From Tardiphaga sp. (GTDB taxonomy: Bacteria > Pseudomonadota > Alphaproteobacteria > Rhizobiales > Xanthobacteraceae), in contig JASBVG010000057.1 of the NCBI GenBank assembly GCA_030147505.1, forward strand, positions 1-64,000: a stretch of DNA of 64,000 nucleotides, read 5' to 3'. The notes under the pieces were generated by a model. That model had not been told where the DNA came from and ran no database searches. It worked only from the letters and a program-made list of their open reading frames with translations. The position numbers and the translations under genes were made by a program. Shown piece by piece: positions 36,907-46,300 of the stretch (its first letter is position 1; each line of letters starts with the position of its first letter).

Positions 36907-37020
36907 TGATTTATGCCCCCTCGGAGCCGCCCGGCGGCCCCAAGTGGGTCATAATCAGACACAGGGTAAATTTCAGGTCGTCACAGGTATCGGGATGACG
37001 CAAAGTGTTAACGGTGCGCC

Positions 37021-37359
37021 TTAATCACCTTTACCGGGCGCCGCGGAAAAGTACTTTTCGTACTTGCCTTCCTGACCATCAAATTCCTTAGCCTCGGGAA
37101 GCTCATCAATCTTCTGGGTGATGTTCGGCCATTTCTTGGCGTGCTCCAGATTGATCTGGAGCCACTTCTCGATCCCGCCTTCGGTGTCGGGCTTGATCGC
37201 GTCCGCCGGGCATTCAGGCTCGCACACGCCACAGTCGATGCATTCATCCGGATGGATGACCAGCATGTTCTCACCCTCGTAGAAGCAATCCACGGGGCAT
37301 ACCTCGACGCAGTCGGTGTACTTGCACTTGATGCAGTTGTCGGTGACGACGTAAGTCAT
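37021..37359 (-). CDS. fdxA: Ferredoxin FdxA (7Fe, 3Fe-4S/4Fe-4S)
   Basis: This 112-residue ferredoxin begins [31 protein letters not shown], of which the first Cys cluster CIKCKYTDC lacks one Cys in the standard spacing, as in 3Fe-4S sites. The second cluster [12 protein letters not shown] is complete for 4Fe-4S. A long C-terminal extension (residues 60-112) is typical of Azotobacter-type FdxA. It transfers electrons in the cytoplasm to unidentified partners. The ATG at 37359 was chosen from family length. It is on the same strand as the S4 and helicase genes and probably belongs to the same region of conserved order. Confidence 0.93.
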   Translation of the reverse strand: MTYVVTDNCIKCKYTDCVEVCPVDCFYEGENMLVIHPDECIDCGVCEPECPADAIKPDTEGGIEKWLQINLEHAKKWPNITQKIDELPEAKEFDGQEGKYEKYFSAAPGKGD

Positions 37360-37513
37360 CCAAAGCTCCGGAAACGATCGATATTTTGACGGTTGCGTAG
37401 CGCACCCACCCCCCTGCCGCAAGACATGCGGCCGGATTGGATCAGTGCGTTTCCGTCATAGAGAAGGATTTTGCCACAAACCGGCTGTGGCCGCGCTGTT
37501 CCACCTGAGATAA

Positions 37514-37783
37514 CTACTCCTGCGGATGTTGCAAATCCGTATAGAGCACGCGAGCGGACGCTGCATCCCCCCGGCGCTCGGAAAAGCCTTCCACCTTCAT
37601 CACCCGAACTGCACGATCCAGGGCGACGGTGATCACATCACCGATCTTGATACCGTGGCCGGGCGACTTCTGCCGTTCGCCATTGACGCGGACCTGACCG
37701 CCCTCGACCAGCGCAGCGGCGCTGGTGCGAGCTTTCACCACCCGCGCATGCCACAGCCACTTGTCGAGACGCTGTCGGTCCAA
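37514..37783 (-). CDS. S4-domain RNA-binding protein (Hsp15-like)
   Basis: An 89-residue protein consisting of an S4 domain (RLDKWLWHARVVKARTSAAALVEGGQVRVNGER) and a short beta tail. Hsp15/HslR-type proteins bind the 50S subunit carrying stalled peptidyl-tRNA. It lies 26 bases after the stop of the large helicase gene, on the same strand, suggesting cotranscription with an RNA helicase. This pairing is conserved in alphaproteobacteria. Confidence 0.9.
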   Translation of the reverse strand: MDRQRLDKWLWHARVVKARTSAAALVEGGQVRVNGERQKSPGHGIKIGDVITVALDRAVRVMKVEGFSERRGDAASARVLYTDLQHPQE

Positions 37784-37809
37784 TCAGCACCGCATCAGAC
37801 ACAAAGGAT

Positions 37810-40800
37810 TCATTCCTTACTGCCCATCTGCTCCTTGAGAGCAGCGAGCTTGGCGAAGGGCGAGTTCGGATCCATGGCGCCGCCACGATCGCGCGGCGAG
37901 GCGCTCGATGCGAACGGACGCGTGGCACCGCCGCGATCGCGGTCGCGACCGCCGTCGCGACCCTTATCGCCACCGAATTTGCCCTTGCCGCCTTGGAAGC
38001 GCTGATCGCGATCACGGTCGCGCGGCGGACGACCACCCTTGTCGCCCCGGTCACCACGGGCTTCGCGATTCGGCGCACCTTCCGGCGTATCGCTGCGTGG
38101 ACGACGGAAATCCTTGTTGCCACGATCGCCATCACGGTCGCGGCGACCACCGCCGCCACTCCGATCACGATGATCGCGGCGACCGCCTTCATTGGCCGCG
38201 CCCTCTGCCTGGCCAGCAGGAGCCGCTGCACCCTGAGCCGCATTGTTATCGCGACGATGGTGATTGCGGTTGCGATCATGGCGCGGAGGACGACGTTCAT
38301 CGGAACGACCACCCGGACGCCAGACCTCGACCATCTCAGGCTCTGCAGCCGCCGCGACTTCAACAGCTGGAGTCTCGGCATCGGAAGTTGCGGTCTCCGC
38401 AGGAGCGGCCTCGGCAACCGCGGCTTCTGCCTGAGCGGCTTCTTCCGTGGTTGCTTCCGCAGACGCTTCGACAACAGGCTCGCTGACAACCGGCGAGACT
38501 TCCGGCAACAGCGACGCGGACGATGGCGCGGCTTCTTCGGTCGCAGCCGCTTCAACGGCCTCGGTGACTTCGCTCTGCGCCACCGGTTCTGCAGCAGCGG
38601 CGGAGTCATGCGTTACCGCCTCAGAGACAGCAGTCGTCTCGGCAGAAGCTTCTGCCGCCGCAGCATCGGACGCAGGCGCATCCGTGGTCGCTTCCACTGT
38701 TGCATCTGCCGTCGCAACCTCGATCGGCGTCGTTGCAGCGAGCGGCTTCGGCGGAGCCGGCGGCAGCGCCGGCTTCTTTTCCATGCGATAGCCGAGTGCA
38801 CGCAGAATCGACGCAAAATCTTCGCCGGCCGATCCGGTGAGCGAAGTCATCGCCTGGGTCACGGTGAAGCTGCGGCCGTCATAGGCGCCGGCCGGCTTCT
38901 CGCCCGGCGAATTCTCGCGCCACGACAAAGCAGGACGGATCAGATCGGCAAGACGTTCGAGAATATCGACACGTACGGCGCGCTCGCCGGCATGGCGATA
39001 GCCGAGCACGCGATAAGCATCGCGGCCAAGAGCCTTGTCGACTGGGAATGAGGTACGTCCCGAGCCGGCGAGATGCTGTGCGCTCGACAGCGCGGACATA
39101 TCGACATTGTCCTGCTTCAGCGCCCACAGCAGCGCCGCGAGCGAACGCGCGGCCGGCTTCAGCAGATTCGGGAAATAGATATGATAGGCGCCGAAGCGCA
39201 CGCCATATTTGCGCAGCGTGGCCCGCGACGGCTGATCGAGATCCTTCATCTCGGCAGCGATCTTCTGCCGCTCGAGCACACCAAGCGCTTCGTTAAGCTG
39301 GAAGGCGATGCCACGCGCGATGCCGGCGACGTCTTCAGCCTTCGATAGTTCGAACAGCGGTGCGAGCAGCTTTTCGATATGCGTCTTCAGATACAGATCG
39401 AGACGGGCCTGCACGGCATCGCGCGGTGCGCCGGTGAGGCGCTCGTCGGCGATAATGCGCAGACGCGGACGCAGAACATCGTCGGCAGCAACCAGTTTCG
39501 CCACAGCATCGCCGGTCCAGCGCAAAGTGCCATCCGACGTCAGAACGAACTGATCGTCCGGCGCATTCGATAGTTTCTCCGCGCGCGCATCGATCTCGCC
39601 GGCCAACGCCTTCAGCGCTGCGGCCTGCAAGGCCTTCGCATCGGAGCCGGCCTCAGCCGCATCGGGCAAGAATGTAAAACCATCGAGCCGGCCAATCGTG
39701 TGGCCCTCGACAACAACTTCGCCCGTCTTACCAATTTCAGTATTCAGCATCGTGTTTTCCCGCAAGCGGCGCATCAATACACTGGTACGACGATCAACGA
39801 AACGCTCTGTAAGCCTCTCATGAAGGGCATCTGACAGTTTATTTTCCAATTCACGGGAGATTCCTTGCCAATGTTCGGCATCTGCGAGCCAATCGGGGCG
39901 ATTTGCCACAAAGGTCCAGGTACGAATCTGCGCAATCCGGCCTGACAAGGTGTCGATATCGCCATCGGTTCGGTCAGCCTGCGCGATCTGGGCGCCGAAC
40001 CAGGCGTCAGGAATGCGACCGCGCTTCATCAGGAAGTTGAAGATCGTCACCACCAGTTCAGCATGCGCGGCGGGCGCGATGCGGCGGTAATCGGGAATCT
40101 GGCACGCGTCCCACAATTTCTCGACCGCATCCTTGCCCTGCGCGATATCGCGCACCTCATGATCGCGCGCGGCATGATCGAGCACGCGCAGATCTTCGGC
40201 GATCGGTGCACGCGTCAGCGCTTCATGCCGAGGCGGTTCGGAAAGCGAGACCTGCAATGACGCGATCGACGCGAAATCCAGCTTTGAATTGCGCCATTGC
40301 AGCACTTTCACTGGATCGAAGATGTGATTCTGCAGCTGATTGACGAGCTCGGACTCGAACGGCTCGCAGCGGCCAGTGGTGCCGAAAGTCCCGTTCCGCG
40401 TCGCGCGGCCGGCGCGGCCGGCGATCTGCGCGAATTCAGACGGATTCAGGCGACGGAACTGGTAGCCGTCATATTTGCGGTCGCTGGCGAAAGCGACGTG
40501 ATCGACATCGAGATTGAGGCCCATGCCCACCGCATCGGTGGCGACGAGATAGTCGACATCGCCGCTCTGAAACAACTCAACCTGGGCATTTCTCGTGCGC
40601 GGAGAAAGACTTCCGAGGACAACGGCAGCGCCGCCGTGCTGACGCTTGATGAGTTCGGCGATGGCGTAAACTTCATCGGCGGAAAACGCGACGATGGCGG
40701 TGCGGCGCGGTTGCCTCGTGATCTTGCGGTCGCCGGCAAACTCCAGCGTGGACAGCCGCGGGCGGGTTACCACGTTGATTCCAGGGAGTAATTTCTCGAC

Positions 40801-41229
40801 GATCGGCCGCATCGTGGCGGCGCCGAGCAACAAAGTTTCGTCACGGCCGCGGCGATTCAGAATCCGGTCGGTGAAAACATGACCGCGTTCGAGGTCGGAT
40901 GCGATCTGGATTTCGTCCACCGCAAGGAACGAAACATCAAGATCTCGTGGCATCGCCTCGACGGTGGATACCCAATATCGTGGTTTGGCCGGTTTGATCT
41001 TCTCCTCGCCGGTGACCAAAGCGACCGCCTCGGGGCCGACGCGGGCGAGAATCTTGTTATACACCTCGCGGGCCAGCAGGCGCAGCGGAAGTCCAATGAT
41101 TCCAGAGGGATGCGCCAGCATCCGTTCGATCGCAAGGTGGGTCTTGCCGGTATTGGTGGGACCGAGGACGGCGGTGACGCCGGCGCCGGGCGCCCGGCCT
41201 GTGCCGAGCGGAGAATGCGAAAAGGCCAT
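37810..41229 (-). CDS. Suv3-like DEAD/DEIQ-box RNA helicase with RG-rich tail
   Basis: This 1139-residue SF2 helicase has Walker A GPTNTGKT (about residues 23-30), a DEIQ motif II (AVDEIQIASD), SAT-equivalent GAATM, VATDAVGMGLNLD, and motif VI QIAGRAGRATR. These match Suv3 of the mitochondrial degradosome. The region to about residue 800 is helical. The last roughly 300 residues are a low-complexity Ala/Glu/Val segment followed by an Arg/Gly/Asp-rich tail (RDRDGDRGNKDFRR), probably disordered and RNA-binding. It is followed by the S4 and FdxA genes on the same strand. The expected role is RNA unwinding in decay or ribosome metabolism. Confidence 0.92.
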   Translation of the reverse strand: MAFSHSPLGTGRAPGAGVTAVLGPTNTGKTHLAIERMLAHPSGIIGLPLRLLAREVYNKILARVGPEAVALVTGEEKIKPAKPRYWVSTVEAMPRDLDVSFLAVDEIQIASDLERGHVFTDRILNRRGRDETLLLGAATMRPIVEKLLPGINVVTRPRLSTLEFAGDRKITRQPRRTAIVAFSADEVYAIAELIKRQHGGAAVVLGSLSPRTRNAQVELFQSGDVDYLVATDAVGMGLNLDVDHVAFASDRKYDGYQFRRLNPSEFAQIAGRAGRATRNGTFGTTGRCEPFESELVNQLQNHIFDPVKVLQWRNSKLDFASIASLQVSLSEPPRHEALTRAPIAEDLRVLDHAARDHEVRDIAQGKDAVEKLWDACQIPDYRRIAPAAHAELVVTIFNFLMKRGRIPDAWFGAQIAQADRTDGDIDTLSGRIAQIRTWTFVANRPDWLADAEHWQGISRELENKLSDALHERLTERFVDRRTSVLMRRLRENTMLNTEIGKTGEVVVEGHTIGRLDGFTFLPDAAEAGSDAKALQAAALKALAGEIDARAEKLSNAPDDQFVLTSDGTLRWTGDAVAKLVAADDVLRPRLRIIADERLTGAPRDAVQARLDLYLKTHIEKLLAPLFELSKAEDVAGIARGIAFQLNEALGVLERQKIAAEMKDLDQPSRATLRKYGVRFGAYHIYFPNLLKPAARSLAALLWALKQDNVDMSALSSAQHLAGSGRTSFPVDKALGRDAYRVLGYRHAGERAVRVDILERLADLIRPALSWRENSPGEKPAGAYDGRSFTVTQAMTSLTGSAGEDFASILRALGYRMEKKPALPPAPPKPLAATTPIEVATADATVEATTDAPASDAAAAEASAETTAVSEAVTHDSAAAAEPVAQSEVTEAVEAAATEEAAPSSASLLPEVSPVVSEPVVEASAEATTEEAAQAEAAVAEAAPAETATSDAETPAVEVAAAAEPEMVEVWRPGGRSDERRPPRHDRNRNHHRRDNNAAQGAAAPAGQAEGAANEGGRRDHRDRSGGGGRRDRDGDRGNKDFRRPRSDTPEGAPNREARGDRGDKGGRPPRDRDRDQRFQGGKGKFGGDKGRDGGRDRDRGGATRPFASSASPRDRGGAMDPNSPFAKLAALKEQMGSKE

Positions 41230-41616
41230 GTTTTTCAGGTATTTCCGAGCGGCCTTCTGTCAAGGCGAGAGACTGTCTGGAACGACTCCGGAACGAAACC
41301 GGCCCGAATCGGTGACTCCGCACCGCCGGGGCCCGTTTACCCCCAAGATGTCGCGGCGAGCGCCCTAATTCCTCACTAGATCAAGTTTGTGACAGGGCAA
41401 CAAGGCCTGTGGATACGTGTGCATCAAGAGGAATCACGCGGACTCCGAATGGCAAAAGAGTCAACTGCGCCCCAGCGCCGCTGGAATGCCGCAAGCCTGC
41501 CGCCGGTTTGCCGCAGCGGCCGCTGGTCTGCCTCACGAACCCTGCGCCGAAAAGCCGGTTTTCCCCACATAGGGTCCGCATTTCTTGCGGCAATACGGAG
41601 GCAGCGCGTCCGCGCG
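41230..41616. other. Intergenic region of 387 bases
   Basis: Between the helicase start and the DUF3108 stop I see only short overlapping frames with no recognisable domain. The helicase promoter should be within the right-hand part upstream of 41229. No riboswitch or RNA gene was recognised. Confidence 0.4.
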
Positions 41617-42486
41617 CTAATTCACCTTCGCCGCCGCCCTGGCCGGCGCGGCCGTGGTCACGAATTCCGTCGCCTCCAGCATGGCCTGGCCGAGCGGGGT
41701 CGGGATGGTGACGCGATAGGGCACCAGCACGCGGGTGCCGGCGATCGGAACCAGCCAGGCTTCCATGTTGCGCTGGGCGGCGAGATATTTGATGGCGGCG
41801 CGGTCCGGCACATAGCCGGCGATGGGGGTGAAATAGACGGCGCAGACGATGGCCGGGCCGTGATAGCCCTTTTCGGCCTTCACCTGCTCCATGCGCTTGT
41901 AATCGAGCTTGATGTCATAGCGCATGCGGCCGTCGAAGATCGCGGTGCCGGTGCGGCAGCTGTCCGGCGCCAGGAGACTGCCGGTGCCCGCGACATGCAG
42001 CAGCGAGCCGGTCATCGGATCGATCACATTGCGGCGATGCGCATCGGTGACCTTGATCCGCTCCGGGTCCTCCGGCGGCTCCGGCTCGATGGAATAGCCC
42101 TTCGCATAGCCGAGGGCGATCAGTATCTTGATCGTCTCGGATTTCTTCGCCGAGGTGGTGATGGCCTGGTAATTGGTCGGCGACAGCGTGCCGGCCACCA
42201 CGCGGCCCTGCGCCTGGCCAGAACCCGAGCCGCCGGAAAACGCCTTCAGCAGGCCCGCGGTGCCGCCGGTGGCGGCCGCGCTGTATTGATCCTCGCCGAT
42301 ATCGATGGCCCAGGTGCCCTTGCCGACGGGAATGCCGGCGAGGCTGGCTTCATATTTGGCCTCGAGCTTGCCCTGCGCCCGCGCCGGCGCGGCCATGCCG
42401 GCCAGCGCCGCGATGAGCGCCGCGCCTGCGGTCAGCAGGGGGAGCCGGGTCCAGAAGCCTGTATTGCGGGGGCCGGGGCCGTGCAC
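41617..42486 (-). CDS. DUF3108 domain secreted protein
   Basis: This 289-residue protein has an N-terminal signal peptide (LPLLTAGAALIAALAGMAAPARAQG) and a DUF3108 beta domain. LEAKYEASLAGIPVGKGTWAIDI and the late FTPIAGYVPDRAAI and RVTIPTPLGQAMLEATEF segments are recognisable. DUF3108 proteins are periplasmic or outer-membrane-facing and of unknown function. It is divergent from rpmB and shares an upstream region with it. Length is normal for Rhizobiales homologues. Confidence 0.87.
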   Translation of the reverse strand: MHGPGPRNTGFWTRLPLLTAGAALIAALAGMAAPARAQGKLEAKYEASLAGIPVGKGTWAIDIGEDQYSAAATGGTAGLLKAFSGGSGSGQAQGRVVAGTLSPTNYQAITTSAKKSETIKILIALGYAKGYSIEPEPPEDPERIKVTDAHRRNVIDPMTGSLLHVAGTGSLLAPDSCRTGTAIFDGRMRYDIKLDYKRMEQVKAEKGYHGPAIVCAVYFTPIAGYVPDRAAIKYLAAQRNMEAWLVPIAGTRVLVPYRVTIPTPLGQAMLEATEFVTTAAPARAAAKVN

Positions 42487-42737
42487 GTCTCGTCTTACCT
42501 CACGTCTGGTCTGCCGGGCCGCAGCTTGTGCGTGCAGATCGCGCGGCCGATGCTTCGTGTCCGGCCGGAATACGTCCTTTATATGATGGGAACAGCGCAG
42601 CTTTCCAACGCCTGCGCGCCCGCGCCGACCATTTCGCGGTGGTCACGGCGGAAAGGAGCGGCTATAGAACCGGCGTTGCCAGCGCGGTCGCCTCCCGGGC
42701 GGGCCGGTGCCATATCTCTGGTTCCCGGCGCATGTCA

Positions 42738-42756
42738 CCAGATGGATGTCATCTGG
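42738..42756. promoter_or_regulatory. Perfect inverted repeat upstream of the rpmB -35
   Basis: CCAGATG and CATCTGG, each 7 bases, are separated by GATGT. They end 11 bases before the predicted -35 of rpmB, a position fit for an activator or operator. The binder is not known. Confidence 0.4.
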
Positions 42757-42767
42757 ATGATGACGTC

Positions 42768-42796
42768 TTGACGTTTGCAGCTCCAAACCCTATACG
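42768..42796 (+). promoter_or_regulatory. Predicted sigma-70 promoter of rpmB
   Basis: TTGACG (42768-42773) and TATACG (42791-42796) are separated by exactly 17 bases. They lie about 84 bases before the rpmB ATG, matching the consensus for strong alphaproteobacterial housekeeping promoters. Confidence 0.7.
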
Positions 42797-42879
42797 TCCG
42801 CGGCTCCTGAAATGGACGTGATTTTTGAACCCCTGCCCGATCATCGGATCGCAGGCGGGGATGACAGAGGATTTTCGCC

Positions 42880-43176
42880 ATGTCCCGGCGTTGTGAACTG
42901 ACACTGAAGGGCCCGCAGGTCGGCCACAAGGTGAGCCATTCGAACATCAAGACCAAGCGCCGGTTTCTGCCGAACCTGGTCAATGTGACCTTCATCTCCG
43001 ACGCGCTCGGCCGCGGCGTGCGCCTGCGCGTGTCCGCCAATGCCGTGAAGTCGGTGGACCACCGCGGTGGTTTCGACGCCTATCTGATGGCGGCGAAGGA
43101 GAGCGAGCTCTCCGCCAAGGCCGTGCTGCTCAAGCGCGCCATCGAGAAGAAGCAGACGGAAGCCAAGGCTGCCTGA
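42880..43176 (+). CDS. rpmB: 50S ribosomal protein L28
   Basis: A 98-residue basic protein of the large ribosomal subunit. The N-terminal [29 protein letters not shown] block, interrupted here for length, and the Arg-rich [22 protein letters not shown] segment are those of alphaproteobacterial L28. The zinc-binding Cys set of some L28 forms is absent apart from one Cys. The gene is single, with its own promoter upstream and an intrinsic terminator 79 bases behind it. It marks the left boundary of the accessory segment. Confidence 0.96.
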   Translation: MSRRCELTLKGPQVGHKVSHSNIKTKRRFLPNLVNVTFISDALGRGVRLRVSANAVKSVDHRGGFDAYLMAAKESELSAKAVLLKRAIEKKQTEAKAA

Positions 43177-43254
43177 GGTTTTTGGGCGGCGTGAGCTGCC
43201 TGAGAGTTTGAGGACGCCGCGCTGATCAGGCGCAGCTTCATAGAGAATAACAAC

Positions 43255-43283
43255 ACGGCCGGATCGCGAGATCCGGCCGTTTT
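43255..43283 (+). terminator. Intrinsic terminator of rpmB
   Basis: An 11-bp perfect stem ACGGCCGGATC / GATCCGGCCGT with a GCGA tetraloop is followed by TTTG. It separates rpmB transcription from the AT-rich gene that starts 80 bases further on. Confidence 0.88.
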
Positions 43284-43362
43284 GTTATTCACCGCGACAA
43301 TCTGACTAAGCTTCTGCAGTTCGCATTTCATCGACTCAGATAAAATCAGGTCGGCGAAAAAC

Positions 43363-46300
43363 GTGCGGGCGACTCCGATCATGATCGTAAACTACATCAA
43401 CCGTCGACTTATTCTTAATCGCGGTCAAAAAAATGAGGCGCTGATCGACGAAGCAGAGATCGCGACAATCGGAACGCCAATAGTCATACTAGGTGACCCT
43501 GGACTGGGAAAAACTGAGCTCACCAAACGATTAGCAAACCAACTAAGCTACACGCGCGTTACGGCAGGCACGTTCTACAGAAATCAAGAACGAGAGCGCT
43601 TTCGCATTCAATCGCCTGCAAAGCTAGTCATCGATGGCCTTGATGAGATCGCATCATCATCACAGAAACCTCCCATCGACGAAGTCCTGAGCAAGCTATC
43701 CGAGATCGGAAATCCTAACTTTATTATATCTTGCCGATCTGCGGATTGGCAGGGCTCCACCGATCGCTATAAAATTGGCGAAGACTACGGAACAGAGCCT
43801 ACCACACTTCATCTTCAGCCATTTAGCTATGACGACGCGAAGGCCTTTCTCGAAAATTACGATTCTGAGATCCAAGCAGAAAGCATCCTACTTGAGCTGA
43901 ATAACCGCGACCTGAGCGACTTCTATGGCAACCCTCTAACGCTCACACTTGTTGCTGAAGTTGCTTCAGCCGGACAAGGCCTTCCAAAAGGCCAGGCAGG
44001 TCTTTTAAGCAAGGCCACAGAACTTCTCGCTGTCGAACGAAATCGCGCTCATCAACGATCATCGACGGCCCAGTCAAGCTTAGATGAACTGCTCGATGCT
44101 GCAGGCGCGATCTTTGCTCACCTTCTGCTATCGTCTTCTATGGGCGTTACAGACCGACCCAGAGCAGAAACACCTCGCGGCTTTATTCCGATTAGCGACC
44201 TGCTTGACATAACGGGCCCATGCAACGCGCGATCGATTGTCAAGACAAGACTCTTCCAAAGCTTTGACGAGAACGTTTACGGACCGTTCCATAAAGTTAT
44301 CGCGGAATTTCTCGGAGCTAGATGGTTAAGCAAGCAACTTTCTCAAGGGATTTCCGAAAGACGCATATTTCAACTACTCTCATTCTCGGGCGGAATTCCA
44401 ACGCCTTTGAGAGGCATCCATGCTTGGATAGCTCATTTCAGTCCAACCCAAGCACATCGCTGCATTAAAGCTGACCCGTACGGTGTTCTTCGCTACGGAG
44501 ACATGGACAGCTTATCGACCGACGTAGCTCGCCTCTTACTCAACTCGCTGTCGTCGCTTGCAAACGAAGACCCCTATTTCCGAAGTGAAGATTGGGGAAA
44601 GCGGCAGATAAGCGGCATAGCTCGTGGGGAGTTGGAAAGCGATATAGTAGCTCTCATTGGCAGCCCGCAAAGGCACGTGCATCTTTCTACCCTGATCTTG
44701 GAGGCTCTCGAAGGCTCCAAGCTTACGTCGACGATCTCCGGAAAACTCCTCACAATCGTTAAAGACTGCTCCGCTCCTTACATAGAACGGGCTCACGCGC
44801 TCGAAGCGCTGATCGCTAGCCACATCAGCGTCGACTGGCCAGACTGTGCGGAAGAGTTGCGACAAAGGAAGAAATCCGGTGACTCCCGACTAGTTCTAGA
44901 AATTATAGCCGCCACAAAAGGCGAGAATTTTGATGGAAACCGAGTCGCAACAGCGATTTTGGATTATCGCAAGCCGTCGCGGCAGCCGGTCTCCTCTATC
45001 GAATCAGACGAAGCGCTCGACGACGATGACAATCAAGACGATCCGTATGTATCCGGAATGGTTTATGCCATCACTCAGAGAATCTCGCCAGAAAAGGCAG
45101 GCGAAGTTCTTGATGCATTAAAAATTCAAATAGCAGCGCTGAAAAAGCCAACTCATTGGCGTCCTGGATACGAACTATCTAATAGCGTCGAGCAACTCAT
45201 AGACAAGGCCATCGAGACTGCTTCAAGTTTAGAATCAAACCGTATCTGGGATTGGTTGAAGCTCGCGGATCGTGAGACCGGGCACTCATCAGATCGAGAC
45301 AACATCCAGAATTGGCTAGAGGAAAACAGCACTGTTCGACGAGAAATTCAACAAATCGCCTTCACCGAGGGAGATCCTTGGATGGCGATTGTCCATGAGC
45401 TTCCGAGAGCAAGCCGCGGTCTAGCGCTAACAGAGGACGACTTCGTCGCATTCTTAAATGAGATCTCCTGTAAGGACGAACTCACCACCTCCGAAGTGGA
45501 ACGATGGGCAGCGCTTTTCCAAGCCCAGCGAAACACAGGGATAGTATCCGCCGCCGTCGATCAAGCATCCGAGGCTGGTCGATCGCGTCACAAAGCTCTT
45601 GAGCGTGAATGGCGACGTATATCTACACCTCCGAAGCGCGACTTTCGTAAAGAACAAGAAGAGCGAAAAATTGAACGAGAGAGGAAGCGAGAGCGGACCT
45701 ACGCAAAGCACCGAGCAAGTTATTGGGCGATACGCGAACAGATTGCCAACGGCGAGGCGGTCAGCGCCTTATCGCAGATTGCAGAAGCTTACCTGGGAAG
45801 GTACAGCGACCTCAACAACGAGACTGTCCCAATAGAACGAGTGAGTCAGTGGCTCGGCAACGAGATTAAAGATGCAGCTATCGAGGGCTTTATAGCTGTC
45901 TTATCAAAAGAGGATATTCCAACAGTAGAGAAAATTTCAAAGACCCACTCAGAACAAAAGCGTCTTTGCATAGAGCTCGCAATGATCTGCGGGGTGTTGG
46001 AGCTTTCGCGATCTGGAAAGGGATTTTCCTCAGTTAAGAAAGAGACCCTAGCTGCGTGCCTCGCCGCGTGGTGGGAGTTCTCAAGCTTCCATACAGATCA
46101 CTTTGGAAACTCTGTTCGAGACGAGGTTGAGAATATTGTTCTCTCATCAATGAGCGAACTCGAGAACTTCCTAACTGCGATGGCAACTCCGCACATTCGC
46201 GCGGGACGTCAGCACGTGCCTATCATTCATCGAATTGCACGCGAAAAACGATTTGAACCTGTCGCTGGGAAAATTGCACTTAGTTGGCTCATTGCGCACC

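Noticed and set aside
41381..41593. Open frame of 70 codons on the minus strand between helicase and DUF3108
   Set aside because: No ribosome binding site, no domain, and it overlaps other open frames of similar quality.
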